The notes: generated by a model from the sequence alone, not told the origin. DNA of 64,000 nt from Elusimicrobiota bacterium (GCA_003151975.1 PLZD01000041.1:335-64334), one strand, 5' to 3'; shown: positions 7,955 to 16,617, counted from the first letter of the stretch. A program made the numbers and translations.

Positions 7955-8598
7955 ACCGGCTTTGGAAAGACGATTGGCTTTTCACGGAGGCATTCGCCGC
8001 CTCCATGATCCTGCACGTGCTCCTCATGAACGCGGGCAACTACTCGTTTCAATGGGCCCAAAAGCACCAAGTGGAGATCGACATCACGAACATGGTCGTT
8101 CGGACTCCGGGAGCGCCCAAACAAGAAGCCGCCCCGAAGCCGGCCCTACCCGCGCCGAAGCCTGCCGAGAAACCCAAGGAGTGGACCAAACCCACCGACA
8201 ATCAGAAAGTTGAACCTGCGGCCATTCCAACCAAGCCCATCGCGCAGGAGCCGCCGGCCCCGCCGCCGGAAATTCCGTTGGGCACCGGCGAGGGCGGCGA
8301 GGCTTTGGTAAGCCACCTGCCGCAGCTGCTCAATCTCTCCGACCTAGGCGCGATCCTGCAGCGATTCTATCCGCAGGCCGCGCGCGAGGATGGGAGGGAA
8401 GCGACGGTCGTCATGGACATCCACATCAACCGCGATGGAGAGATCTCCGCCGTGGAAGTCGTTCAGTCGGCCGATCCGGACTTCGACGCCGCAGCCGTGC
8501 GCGTGGCCCGCCTTTTGCGCTTCAAACCGGCCTACGTCAACGGCCAGACTGTCGCCGTGAAGATGCGCCAAGCGATCCGGTTCAAGCTTGAACGATGA
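7951..8598 (+). CDS. tonB: TonB-family energy-transducing protein
   Basis: 215 aa. One N-terminal membrane segment (residues ~12-30), a proline/lysine/glutamate-rich periplasmic spacer (residues ~50-115) and a C-terminal TonB domain (EATVVMDIHINRDGEISAVE, then FDAAAVRVARLLRFKPA). The start overlaps exbD by 4 nt. It transmits energy from ExbBD to the receptor at 4500. The order receptor, exbB, exbD, tonB makes a self-contained outer-membrane import unit. Confidence 0.9.
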   Translation: MNRLWKDDWLFTEAFAASMILHVLLMNAGNYSFQWAQKHQVEIDITNMVVRTPGAPKQEAAPKPALPAPKPAEKPKEWTKPTDNQKVEPAAIPTKPIAQEPPAPPPEIPLGTGEGGEALVSHLPQLLNLSDLGAILQRFYPQAAREDGREATVVMDIHINRDGEISAVEVVQSADPDFDAAAVRVARLLRFKPAYVNGQTVAVKMRQAIRFKLER

Positions 8599-8605
8599 TC
8601 ATCCA

Positions 8606-9526
8606 ATGACGCAAGAAACCGAAGTCCACAGCCTGAAGCGCCGATTGCAGTGGGCTCTGGCGCTCAACGCCATCATCATCGGCGCCGAATCCCTGATCGG
8701 CTTTCGCGTTCGCAGCGTCGGGTTGCTCAGCGACGCGGGTCACAACCTGATCGACCAAGGAGCGCTCTTCTTGACGCTCTATGCCCACTTGCTTTCGCTG
8801 CGGCCGGCCTCCGCCAGCCGGACCTTCGGCTACCATCGCGCCGGAATCGTCGCTGCATTTCTAAACGCCTTCCTTCTGCTGTTGACTGCGGCGGGCTTGT
8901 CGGCCATGGCCTGTTGGCGTCTGCTGAATCCGGTTCCGGTCGCCGGCGGCTGGATGGCGGGCGCGGCCTTCATCAGCTTCTTCGCGAATCTCGGAATCGC
9001 CAAGCTTCTGGAGCGCGACTCTCACCACGATCTCAACATCCGCAGCGCGTTCTGGCACATGCTTGGCGACGCCTGGGTCTCGTTCGGCGTCGTGGCCAGC
9101 GGAGGCCTGATCCTTCTGACCCGATGGTATTTCTTGGATCCTCTCGTCAGTCTCGTCATCGTTTTCGTCGTGGTGAAGGGCGCCTGGACGATATTCAAGG
9201 AGTCGATGAATATCCTGATGGAGTCCGCTCCGGACGAACTCCCGGTCGGGGAGATCGCGGCGGAATTGCGGGGGCTTCCAGGAGTGACGAACGTGCATGA
9301 CTTCCACGCCTGGCAGATCAAGCCCGGCCTCTCGATGGTCTCCGTGCATGTGGCGACTGACGATGGAGCCGGCTTGGCGCGTGAACAGCTTCTGCATGAC
9401 GTCCTCAGGCTCCTTTTGAGGCGGTTCAAAGTCAGGCACGCTACTGTCCAAATTGAAAACGATTGTTGCCATTCGGAGAAGATTTACTGTGACTTCAGCG
9501 CCTCGCACAAGGAGGAACCGCAATGA
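8606..9526 (+). CDS. CDF-family cation efflux transporter (CzcD/ZitB type)
   Basis: 306 aa from ATG 8606; a TTG at 8588 overlaps tonB and is less likely. Six membrane segments. Segment II carries H46-x3-D50 (AGHNLID) and segment V carries H151-x3-D155 (HMLGD), the His/Asp site typical of Zn/Cd-transporting CDF proteins rather than the all-Asp Mn/Fe type. A cytoplasmic C-terminal domain (GVTNVHDFHAWQIKPG) follows. It exports Zn or a similar ion using the proton gradient. An exporter inside an import cluster suggests homeostasis or wider metal handling. Confidence 0.88.
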   Translation: MTQETEVHSLKRRLQWALALNAIIIGAESLIGFRVRSVGLLSDAGHNLIDQGALFLTLYAHLLSLRPASASRTFGYHRAGIVAAFLNAFLLLLTAAGLSAMACWRLLNPVPVAGGWMAGAAFISFFANLGIAKLLERDSHHDLNIRSAFWHMLGDAWVSFGVVASGGLILLTRWYFLDPLVSLVIVFVVVKGAWTIFKESMNILMESAPDELPVGEIAAELRGLPGVTNVHDFHAWQIKPGLSMVSVHVATDDGAGLAREQLLHDVLRLLLRRFKVRHATVQIENDCCHSEKIYCDFSASHKEEPQ

Positions 9527-10014
9527 AAACCAAACTCGTGCTCTTAATGATCGTCGCCTCAGCGGCGCCGTGCCGCGCCCACATGATGGGTAGCACCGGC
9601 CGTCCCGCGTCGTCGTCCGCGCAAAGCTCGCAAGCTCAGGCCTGGAACGATCTGGACCCCCAACCGGGTCAGCCGCCCAAGAAGAAGGCCGCTAAACCCG
9701 GCGTGCCGTCCAAGCTCGACAAAGAGCGCGCCGCGGAGGCAGAGCGGCTCAAGGCCCAGCGCGCGACGTGCGACGCCGCGCCTCCGGCCGAACAGCAGGC
9801 CTGCTACGACAAGATGAAGTCCGACCATGAGAAATGGCACGCCGCCCACGATCCGGAGGACGAGGGATTCAACCACTTGAAGCCGGGCGGGCTGAAGGAA
9901 CAAGTGGAGGCGCGTAAGAAATGCAACGCGATCCCCAACTTGAACGATCGTATGGATTGTCTTAAGAGCCTCTCCAAGCCGCAGAAGTTCTCCGATTCGC
10001 CGGCTCAGAAGTAG
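9523..10014 (+). CDS. Secreted Cys-containing protein of unknown function
   Basis: 163 aa, ATGA overlap with the CDF gene, preceded by AAGGAGG. Signal peptide residues 1-19, then a histidine/methionine patch (AHMMGS), a lysine-rich linker and four cysteines in two pairs (ATCDAAPPAEQQACYD and KKCNAIPNLNDRMDCL), each about ten residues apart. The paired CX9-12C spacing suggests two disulfide-linked helical hairpins in the periplasm. No family recognised. Coupled translation with CDF suggests a metal-related role. Confidence 0.55.
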   Translation: MKTKLVLLMIVASAAPCRAHMMGSTGRPASSSAQSSQAQAWNDLDPQPGQPPKKKAAKPGVPSKLDKERAAEAERLKAQRATCDAAPPAEQQACYDKMKSDHEKWHAAHDPEDEGFNHLKPGGLKEQVEARKKCNAIPNLNDRMDCLKSLSKPQKFSDSPAQK

Positions 10015-10037
10015 GCGCTGAATCTTCGGCTTAGGTG

Positions 10038-10367
10038 ATGAGACAGCCCACGCCATGGAGGACGATCGCTGTTGTCGCGATTCTAGTTATTCTAGGCATG
10101 GTCATCCCGTTTTGGATGGAATACAGGAGCGTGACCTCCGGACAGGCGGAGCCGCAGCGACCTCCGAAGCGGCCCGAGCTCGACATCAAGCGCACGTTCT
10201 ACTGTCCGCTGTGCGGGGAGGAGGTTGCGATGCCGCGCTGGCGCTCTCAGATAACACGACCGGGCGCGAGCCCTCGCATATTCGTGCGGTCCTTGGAGGA
10301 GTTGGAGTGGGTCGTCCCGCAGGCGAGCGCGCCTGTCGCGCAGCCGCGCAGCCAGGTTCATGACTGA
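10038..10367 (+). CDS. Single-pass membrane protein with a CxxC knuckle
   Basis: 109 aa from ATG 10038 (a GTG sits just before, at 10035). One membrane helix (residues ~10-28), then a soluble part with TFYCPLCGEEV, a half zinc-ribbon with only one CxxC pair. A second pair is absent, so metal binding would need dimerisation. Overlaps the next gene by 8 nt. Function unknown. Confidence 0.5.
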   Translation: MRQPTPWRTIAVVAILVILGMVIPFWMEYRSVTSGQAEPQRPPKRPELDIKRTFYCPLCGEEVAMPRWRSQITRPGASPRIFVRSLEELEWVVPQASAPVAQPRSQVHD

Positions 10368-10917
10368 CCTGCTGCGCGCCGCGGATCATGCGCTGTTCCT
10401 CAGGATCAACGGCGTCTGGACTCATCCCGCGCTCGACATGGCCATGCCGGCGATGACCGACCTGAACCGTTCGTATTGGTTCTGGGCTGCCTTGGGCTGC
10501 GGTCTAGTCGCCTGGCTCTACAAGCGGCGCGCGAGCGCGCTGCGGATGGCGGTCACACTCGGCGCGACGATCGGCGGCACGGATTTGCTATGCGACCGCT
10601 TGCTCAAGCCGCTGTTCCATCGCCTGCGGCCTGAGTTCGTTGAGAGCGCGGTAATCCTGAGGGCGGGCTCCCACTCGCGCTACGGGTTCCCGTCCAATCA
10701 TTCGGCCAACTCATTTGCCGCCGCGGCCTTCATCGCCTCGCTCCATCCAAGATTCGCCGCTCCAGCTTTTGCCGCTGCGGCCTTGATCGCCTACAGTCGC
10801 GTTTATGTCGGCGCGCACTTCCCATCCGATGTCCTAGGCGGCGCCGTTGTCGGCTCGGCCGTTGGCTGGCTCGCCGCCGCGGCGCTTCGCAAATGGTCGC
10901 GCCGGACCCCTTGCTAA
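10360..10917 (+). CDS. PAP2-family membrane phosphatase
   Basis: 185 aa, multi-pass. The three phosphatase motifs are present in order: KPLFHRLRP (residues ~86-95), PSNHSANSF (~112-120, with the catalytic His) and SRVYVGAHFPSDVLGG (~146-161). The family dephosphorylates lipid phosphates such as undecaprenyl pyrophosphate or phosphatidic acid at the membrane face. It overlaps the upstream gene by 8 nt, so it is in the same transcript. Its role in a metal island is not evident. Confidence 0.85.
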   Translation: MTDLLRAADHALFLRINGVWTHPALDMAMPAMTDLNRSYWFWAALGCGLVAWLYKRRASALRMAVTLGATIGGTDLLCDRLLKPLFHRLRPEFVESAVILRAGSHSRYGFPSNHSANSFAAAAFIASLHPRFAAPAFAAAALIAYSRVYVGAHFPSDVLGGAVVGSAVGWLAAAALRKWSRRTPC

Positions 10918-10948
10918 AAAGCGGTTCTTGTTGTATCCTTGGCACTTG

Positions 10949-11221
10949 ATGAAGCGTGCCTTGCTGGTAATCTGCGCGACGGCCTATCTCGCCCTCATTG
11001 GCATGCAGGCCGCGCACTATCACAAGGACGCGCTCGAGACGAAGGCCGATTCGTGCGCCGTCTGCGTCCTGGCCCACCAAAGCGTGCAGCAGGCGCCCAA
11101 CGCCGCGCCGTCTCTCTTCGAGTCGACAAATTTTCGAGCCGTCGTTCCCCTCCCAAACAGCGTACCCTCGGAATCCTTCCTAACCGAGGCTTCCGCCCGC
11201 GCTCCCCCCGCGACAGTCTAA
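10949..11221 (+). CDS. Small His/Cys-rich secreted protein, copy 3
   Basis: 90 aa from ATG 10949. Hydrophobic N-terminus (signal or anchor, residues 1-22), then AAHYHKDALE, DSCAVCVLAHQS and a C-terminus ARAPPATV. It shares the His cluster, CAVC motif and RAPPA end with the proteins at 3681 and 4096. Like them, it sits directly upstream of an outer-membrane protein gene. Metal-related function is inferred from residues and context. Confidence 0.55.
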   Translation: MKRALLVICATAYLALIGMQAAHYHKDALETKADSCAVCVLAHQSVQQAPNAAPSLFESTNFRAVVPLPNSVPSESFLTEASARAPPATV

Positions 11222-11240
11222 ACGCGAAGCAATTGCCGTA

Positions 11241-11254
11241 ATCCCTAAAGGGAT
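11241..11254. promoter_or_regulatory. Palindrome ATCCCT-AA-AGGGAT upstream of the outer-membrane/Znu genes
   Basis: A perfect 6-bp dyad with a 2-bp centre lies 35 nt upstream of the ATG at 11289, in the only sizeable gap (67 nt) before the outer-membrane protein and ABC genes. It is the right size and place for an operator of a metal regulator such as a Fur/Zur-type dimer, but it does not match a consensus I can recall. Confidence 0.35.
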
Positions 11255-11288
11255 GCGTTTGACCCCGACATATTAAAGGAGGAGTACC

Positions 11289-12548
11289 ATGCGTCACATT
11301 TTAATTTGCATGTTGTTGCTGGCCCCCCACCTCGCGCAGGCACAAGAAGCGCCGCCGCCAGCCGAGACCAAGCAGTCCCAAGACGAGCGCATCAAGGCGC
11401 TCGAGGACCGCATCAACAAGATCGAAGGCGCTCCGCAGGCCGTGCGCCAGAACACCTTCAATCCCTCGATCGGCATGGCCATCGACACGATCGTGCGCGA
11501 CTACAACGACAGCCCGAACTTCTCACTGCGGGCCGCCGAACTGAACCTCGAGGCCGCCATCGACCCGTTCCTCAAGGGCTGGGCCGTCATCACCGCGTCA
11601 AACCAAGGCATCAACATGGAGGAAGCGGCCTTCCAGACTCAGAAGCTTCCCGCAAGCCTCCAGGTCACCGCGGGGCGATTCTTCGCGCCATTCGGCCGCT
11701 TCTCGCAGTGGCACGACCACGAACTGCCCATGGTCGACCGCCCGACGTCGATCAATACTTACGTCGGTGGTGAGGCGCAGGCCGATGGGTTCATGCTGCG
11801 CTACCTCGTGCCCACGCCGTTCTTCCTTGAAGCGATGGCGGTCACGTCCAATAAGCTTGGCACCGACAACAACCGCGTCGACAACCTGACGGCCATGCCG
11901 CTCGACCGCTGGACGCACCTCGGGCGGCTGCACGCCAGCACAGAGCTCAGCGACAACATCGGCATGGACTTAGGCACCAGCATCGCCTGGACGCCTAAAA
12001 ACTCAGCGGTCGTGTCCGGCGGCGCGCCCTACGCCGCGACGTCCCCTCAAGATTCGTTCCGCACGCTCTCGGGCGTCGACCTGACCTTGCGCTACCAGCC
12101 CTCCGCGGGCGGCCTCTATAAAGGAATTATTTGGGGAACCGAGGTCATGCAGAACAACGAGCGCGGCTATGACGTCTATACCGCCGCGCCCACGGGCCGA
12201 GTGCACACTTACGCGGGCTACACCAACATCGAGAGCAAGCTCGGCCGCCAACTGCGCGTGGGCAGCTTCGTCGACGTGACCCAGCTTCCCAGCATGCAGG
12301 AAAGCCGGCGGTATGTGAGCAAGAGCTACGCGGGCTACGTCACTTGGGAGTTCACCGAGTTCGACCGCCTGCGGCTCGAATACGAGCGCGTCACATCCAC
12401 TTACGGCGGGACGCTCGGCGGCCTGCCCGGCACGGATTTCGGCGCCAACGACCTCCAGAGCATGCGTCCGGGGCACATCTTCATGCTCCAGTGGACGATC
12501 GTGTTCGGCTACCACGTCCATGGTTTCCGCGGACGCTGGGGAGCTTGA
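11289..12548 (+). CDS. Outer-membrane beta-barrel (porin-like) protein of the metal island
   Basis: 419 aa with a strong ribosome site (AAAGGAGGAG, 11275-11284). Signal peptide 1-19, then a short coiled coil (ERIKALEDRINKIEG) of the kind that precedes trimeric porin barrels, followed by alternating amphipathic strands with QVTAGRFFAPFGRFSQWHDHELP and repeated R/Y/W strand ends. From memory it resembles zinc-regulated outer-membrane proteins found next to znuA. It lies directly before the substrate-binding protein, so it may admit the metal or a complex to the periplasm. Confidence 0.65.
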   Translation: MRHILICMLLLAPHLAQAQEAPPPAETKQSQDERIKALEDRINKIEGAPQAVRQNTFNPSIGMAIDTIVRDYNDSPNFSLRAAELNLEAAIDPFLKGWAVITASNQGINMEEAAFQTQKLPASLQVTAGRFFAPFGRFSQWHDHELPMVDRPTSINTYVGGEAQADGFMLRYLVPTPFFLEAMAVTSNKLGTDNNRVDNLTAMPLDRWTHLGRLHASTELSDNIGMDLGTSIAWTPKNSAVVSGGAPYAATSPQDSFRTLSGVDLTLRYQPSAGGLYKGIIWGTEVMQNNERGYDVYTAAPTGRVHTYAGYTNIESKLGRQLRVGSFVDVTQLPSMQESRRYVSKSYAGYVTWEFTEFDRLRLEYERVTSTYGGTLGGLPGTDFGANDLQSMRPGHIFMLQWTIVFGYHVHGFRGRWGA

Positions 12549-12589
12549 TGACCATGGCACACAAAAGAGATCATAGCCAGGAGACCAAA

Positions 12590-13513
12590 ATGAAAAGGAT
12601 GATTTTGACGGTTCTCGCCGCCCTCGCGCTCTCAATCCAGGCCGACGCCGCGGCGCTCAAGATCGTGGCGACCTTTCCCGAGCTTGCCGACATCAGCAAG
12701 GAGATCGGCGGATCCAATGTCAGCGTGACGGGCATCGCGCGGGGAACCGAAGACCCCCATCAAATCGTCATGAAGCCCTCGTTTGCGACCAAGCTCAACG
12801 AGGCCGACGGGGTCGTCTACAACGGACTGACTCTGGAGCACTCCTTCATCCCGGCCTTGCTCGAGGCCGCCGCCAACGCCCGCATGGTCCCCGACACGTT
12901 CCAGACCTGCGTGGGCCCGGGCTGCATCGATTGCTCCGCCGGGATCCACATTCTCGAAAAGCCCGCCGATCTCTCGCGCGCGCAAGGCGAACTGCACCCC
13001 GCCGGCAATCCGCATTACGAGCTCAATCCCGAGAATGGAGTCATCGTCGCCAAGAACATCGCGGAAGGCTTCTCGCGCCTCGATCCCGCTCACGCCGAGG
13101 ACTACAAAAAGAATTTGGCGGCCTACACGGCCAAGCTCAAAGCGGCCGTCGCGGAACTCAAGAAAATGGCCGCGCCGCTCAAGGGCGTCAAAGCGATCTC
13201 GCACCACGCCGACATCGCGTATCTGGCGGCCTTCACGGGCATCGACTTCGTCGATACCGTCGAGCTCAAGCCGGGCGTCCCGCCCACGCCACCGCACTTG
13301 AGCAAGCTCGTCGATGAAATGAAGGCCCAGCAGGTCAAGCTGGTCGTGCGGGAATCTCAGTACTCGGCCAACGACGCCGACTGGCTCGCCGAGCAGACCG
13401 GCGCCAAGGTGGCCGTCATCGGCGTCATGGCCCACGCGTTTGCCGACACGCCGACCTTCATCGCGTTCCAGGAACACAACATCAAAGCCCTGCTGGCGGC
13501 CATCGGCAAATGA
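12590..13513 (+). CDS. znuA: Metal ABC transporter periplasmic binding protein (ZnuA-like, cluster A-I)
   Basis: 307 aa from ATG 12590, chosen because CAGGAG precedes it and a signal peptide follows directly; the frame extends upstream without support. Candidate ligands typical of the family appear in order: DPH (EDPHQIVMKP), NPHYELNP and SHHADIAY, with a late conserved acidic residue. The long His-rich loop of many ZnuA proteins is missing; instead there is a CVGPGCIDC segment with three cysteines. It delivers Zn or Mn to the ABC transporter encoded next. The stop overlaps the ATPase start (ATGA). Confidence 0.85.
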   Translation: MKRMILTVLAALALSIQADAAALKIVATFPELADISKEIGGSNVSVTGIARGTEDPHQIVMKPSFATKLNEADGVVYNGLTLEHSFIPALLEAAANARMVPDTFQTCVGPGCIDCSAGIHILEKPADLSRAQGELHPAGNPHYELNPENGVIVAKNIAEGFSRLDPAHAEDYKKNLAAYTAKLKAAVAELKKMAAPLKGVKAISHHADIAYLAAFTGIDFVDTVELKPGVPPTPPHLSKLVDEMKAQQVKLVVRESQYSANDADWLAEQTGAKVAVIGVMAHAFADTPTFIAFQEHNIKALLAAIGK

Positions 13514-14226
13514 GCGAGCCGCTGCTGCGCTTTAAGAACGCGAGCCTGGGATACGCGCGCCGGGCCGTGCTGACCGGCGTCGATTTTCAGGTAGACGAGG
13601 GCGCGTTCATCGGCATACTCGGCCACAACGGCGCGGGCAAGAGCACCTTGCTCAAGACCTTGCTGGGCTTGATCCCGACGATCAAGGGCGAGTTCCATTG
13701 CCGCGGCTCGCACTTCGGACGGCCCCGCTACGGCTACGTGCCGCAAAAAGAAAAGCTCGACGCGATCTACCCTCTGACCTCCTACGAGGTCGCCGCGATG
13801 GGGACCTACCGCGGCCTCGAGCTCATGCGCAGACTCCGCGGCCTCGGGCACAGGGACCTCATTCGGCGCTCGCTCAAGGAGTGCGGCGCCTTGGAGCTCT
13901 CCGACAAGCGCTACAGCGACCTCTCGGGCGGCCAAAGACAGCGCGTGCTGATCGCGCGCGCGCTGGCGGCGGAACCCCAGCTCCTGGTGCTCGACGAGCC
14001 GCTGGCCGGCATCGACGTCACGACGCAGACCGCTTTGCTCAAGCTATTCGAGCATCTCAAGATGCAGAAGGCGCTGACCATCCTGATGGTCAGCCATCGC
14101 ATTCAACGCGAGAGGGACCTCTTCACGCGGGTGGCCTGGGTCGGAGACGGCAAGGTCGAGAGCGGCCCGGCCGACGAGATGCTCTCCGAGGGCAAGCTCA
14201 TGAAGATCTTCGAGTCCGAGCTCTAG
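13510..14226 (+). CDS. znuC: Metal ABC transporter ATP-binding protein (ZnuC-like)
   Basis: 238 aa. Walker A GHNGAGKST (residues ~38-46), signature LSGGQRQRV (~138) and Walker B LLVLDEPLAGID (~158-169) are all intact, followed by the switch His in VSHR. Cytoplasmic ATPase that drives metal import with the permease 1 nt downstream. Confidence 0.9.
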   Translation: MSEPLLRFKNASLGYARRAVLTGVDFQVDEGAFIGILGHNGAGKSTLLKTLLGLIPTIKGEFHCRGSHFGRPRYGYVPQKEKLDAIYPLTSYEVAAMGTYRGLELMRRLRGLGHRDLIRRSLKECGALELSDKRYSDLSGGQRQRVLIARALAAEPQLLVLDEPLAGIDVTTQTALLKLFEHLKMQKALTILMVSHRIQRERDLFTRVAWVGDGKVESGPADEMLSEGKLMKIFESEL

Positions 14227-14227
14227 C

Positions 14228-15097
14228 ATGACCGACCTGCTCAAGATCATCAGTCCCAGCTTCCTGCTCCACCACGCGCTGTACGGCAGCATCGTCGTGG
14301 GCTTCGTCGTGCCTCTGGTCGGCGTCTACTTTTTGCTGCGCCGCCTCGTGTTCTGGGGCGTGGCGCTTCCCGAGGTCTCGGCGGCCGGCATTTCGGCGGC
14401 CTTCATGCTCCAAGGGCTCGGCTTTACCTTCATGGCCGGCGGTGAATCCGGCGAGCGCCATCTGGCGATTCTAGGCTCGATCATCTTCACGGGCGGCGCC
14501 ATCATTTTGCTGACCTACATGGAGCAGAAGGGCGGCGTGCCCGAGGGGCGCGTCGGCACGCTGTACGCCTTGGCCGCGGCGCTGGCAATCCTATTCATGG
14601 CCTTCAACCCCGGCGGCGAGGCCGAGCTGCTCGGCCTACTGAAAGGCGAAATCGTGACAATTTCCGAGGGCGACTTTCACGCCATGCTGAACATCTTCAT
14701 CGCCATCACGATCGCGATGTTTCTTTTCCAGCGCGAGTTCACGCTGGTCTCCTACGACCGCGATATGGCCGTAACTCTAGGCCGCTCGGTGCTGGTCTGG
14801 GACGGCCTGCTCTACTTGATCGTCGGCCTGACGATTTCGCTTGGCGTCATGACGGTCGGGCCCATGGTCATCTTCGCCTTCCTCGTGATCCCGCCCATGG
14901 CGGCCTTGCCGTGGGCGCGCGGCATGGCCTCGTTCTCCTTGATCGCGTCCTTTTGCGGGGGCTCAAGCGCCTTTCTCGGCTTCTACATCTCCTACACGCA
15001 CGATCTACCGCTGGGGCCCGTCATCGTCTGCGTCGCCGCCTGCGTGCTGATCCTCTCGTCGGCCCTGCGCTGGCTGATGCCCCGCAAGGCGCGCTAG
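14228..15097 (+). CDS. znuB: Metal ABC transporter permease (ZnuB/MntB family)
   Basis: 289 aa with eight or nine membrane segments and the family loop LRRLVFWGVALPEVSAAGIS. Forms the inner-membrane channel with the ATPase (1-nt gap upstream). Together with the binding protein and outer-membrane protein it completes a second import route in this island, next to the TonB receptor. Confidence 0.88.
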   Translation: MTDLLKIISPSFLLHHALYGSIVVGFVVPLVGVYFLLRRLVFWGVALPEVSAAGISAAFMLQGLGFTFMAGGESGERHLAILGSIIFTGGAIILLTYMEQKGGVPEGRVGTLYALAAALAILFMAFNPGGEAELLGLLKGEIVTISEGDFHAMLNIFIAITIAMFLFQREFTLVSYDRDMAVTLGRSVLVWDGLLYLIVGLTISLGVMTVGPMVIFAFLVIPPMAALPWARGMASFSLIASFCGGSSAFLGFYISYTHDLPLGPVIVCVAACVLILSSALRWLMPRKAR

Positions 15098-15110
15098 TTC
15101 CCAAATAAGC

Positions 15111-15116
15111 TAAAAT
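15111..15116 (+). promoter_or_regulatory. -10-like box (TAAAAT) before the ZIP gene
   Basis: TAAAAT ends 8 nt before the GTG start at 15125. The spacing fits a leaderless or near-leaderless transcript in addition to read-through from the Znu operon. Confidence 0.35.
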
Positions 15117-15124
15117 CGTCGACG

Positions 15125-15880
15125 GTGAACACGGCACCTCACGCGTTTTTCCCATCGGCCGCCTTCGCTGCGGCGGCGGCACTCTCCACGGGCCTCGGCG
15201 GCGTGCTGGCGCTGCGTTTGCGCGCGCACCTGCACCGGATGATGGGTTTTGCCGCCGGCGTGGTCATCGGCATGGTCTGCTTCGATCTGATGCCCGAGAT
15301 CATATCCCAGATCAATTCCGGCGGCTTCAACCCGCGCCAGGTCATGGGCGCGCTGGCGGCGGGCTTCCTGCTTTTTCACGTGCTCGAGAAATCGATCATC
15401 ATCCACCACCACGACGAGTGCGCTCACGGCCAGCCCGGGCACCAGCACCCCAACGTGGGCGTCATGTCGGCGCTGGCGCTCATCGGCCACAGCGCGATGG
15501 ACGGCGTCGGCATCGGCCTGGGCTTTCAGATGAGCTGGAAGGTGGGCTTGGCCGTGGGCTTGGCCGTGATGTCCCACGACTTCGTCGACGGCATGAATAC
15601 GGTCATCCTCATGCTCGGCAGCCAAAACACCGAGCGCCGCACAATCCCGTTTCTGGTCCTCGACTCGGTCGCGCCGCTGATCGGCCTAGGGCTGACCTGC
15701 TTTTTCGCGCTGCCGCCGTTCCATTTGACCGTCTACCTCGCCTTCTTCGCGGGCTTCCTCCTTTATATAGGAGCCGCCCACATCCTGCCCGAGGCGCACA
15801 GCGAGAATAGCTCGGGAGTAACGGTCGCGCTGACCTTGGCGGGCGCCTTGCTGGCGCTGGGCGTGAGCCTGGCGCTCTAG
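15125..15880 (+). CDS. ZIP-family divalent metal transporter
   Basis: 251 aa from a GTG start. Eight hydrophobic segments and a histidine-rich loop (IIHHHDECAHGQPGHQH) between segments III and IV, as in ZIP proteins. Segment IV has HSAMDG and segment V has SHDFVDG, corresponding to the binuclear metal site (HNxxDG and HExxxxG), with Asp in place of the usual Glu in segment V. Its stop TAG shares the palindrome CTAG with the stop of the convergent ceramidase-like gene. Confidence 0.85.
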   Translation: MNTAPHAFFPSAAFAAAAALSTGLGGVLALRLRAHLHRMMGFAAGVVIGMVCFDLMPEIISQINSGGFNPRQVMGALAAGFLLFHVLEKSIIIHHHDECAHGQPGHQHPNVGVMSALALIGHSAMDGVGIGLGFQMSWKVGLAVGLAVMSHDFVDGMNTVILMLGSQNTERRTIPFLVLDSVAPLIGLGLTCFFALPPFHLTVYLAFFAGFLLYIGAAHILPEAHSENSSGVTVALTLAGALLALGVSLAL

Positions 15881-16617
15881 ACGAGCTCGGGCTCGAGATA
15901 CCAGTAGATCGAGCCTGCCGCCAGGGCGCAGAACAGGTGCCAGGCGGCGTGGCCCTGGAACCACGAGTACGGCGAGCACCAAAAGCTCGTGGATTTCTCG
16001 GACAATAGCCAGCAGGCGTAGCCCGCGAAAAAGAATCCCGTCCCCAGCGCCAGACGCCGCCGGTCTCGCGCCGCTCCGGCCTTCCTGAACGCGACAAGCG
16101 CATCCAGCAAAAGAAAGACCGCGATCAGCGCCGCGAAGAGTCGGGGGCCGAACTCGTGGCCCCAGATTCCCAACGCGGTCATGACGACGCATGTCGCCGC
16201 AAGAACCGGAGCGAAGTTCCTATCCACAATAGACGACAAGCGCGCCGCGTCGTGCGCCGTCGCGAAGCCGATGAAGATGAACATGGACGAGACGTCGATG
16301 CCGCCGCCCAGCGCCGTCATCGACGCGTGCAGGGCCATCGAGCCGGGCCCCAGGAGGCTGATGATCAACGCGAAGGCGGCGCCGCGCCAAGATTTCGCGC
16401 GCGTGGCGAGATACAGCCCCATCGCGATGAAGCCGATATTCGAGAAAGTGTTGGCCGGTTGCCTGACCCAGCCGGGGCGAAAAGCTTCGCAATAGAAGGC
16501 GTTTCCGAAAGTGAGATGATTGGGCTTGCCCGGCCAGCCGGCCTTGGCCCAGCACGCGAGGACGGCAAGAAACAACGCGTTAACGACAATAACAACGGCG
16601 ACAGCTCGGCGTCCCAT
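15877..16617 (-). CDS. Ceramidase-family integral membrane protein
   Basis: 246 aa from the ATG at 16617 (an in-frame ATG at 16650 is the alternative; anything further upstream is the shadow of arsC). About seven membrane segments. The N-terminal FYCEAFRPGWVRQPANTFSN motif and the C-terminal FQGHAAWHLFCALAAG (HxxWH) fit the alkaline ceramidase/CREST family, which carry metal-binding His residues. Substrate unknown. It converges on the ZIP gene and shares a 4-nt CTAG stop with it. Confidence 0.75.
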   Translation of the reverse strand: MGRRAVAVVIVVNALFLAVLACWAKAGWPGKPNHLTFGNAFYCEAFRPGWVRQPANTFSNIGFIAMGLYLATRAKSWRGAAFALIISLLGPGSMALHASMTALGGGIDVSSMFIFIGFATAHDAARLSSIVDRNFAPVLAATCVVMTALGIWGHEFGPRLFAALIAVFLLLDALVAFRKAGAARDRRRLALGTGFFFAGYACWLLSEKSTSFWCSPYSWFQGHAAWHLFCALAAGSIYWYLEPELV

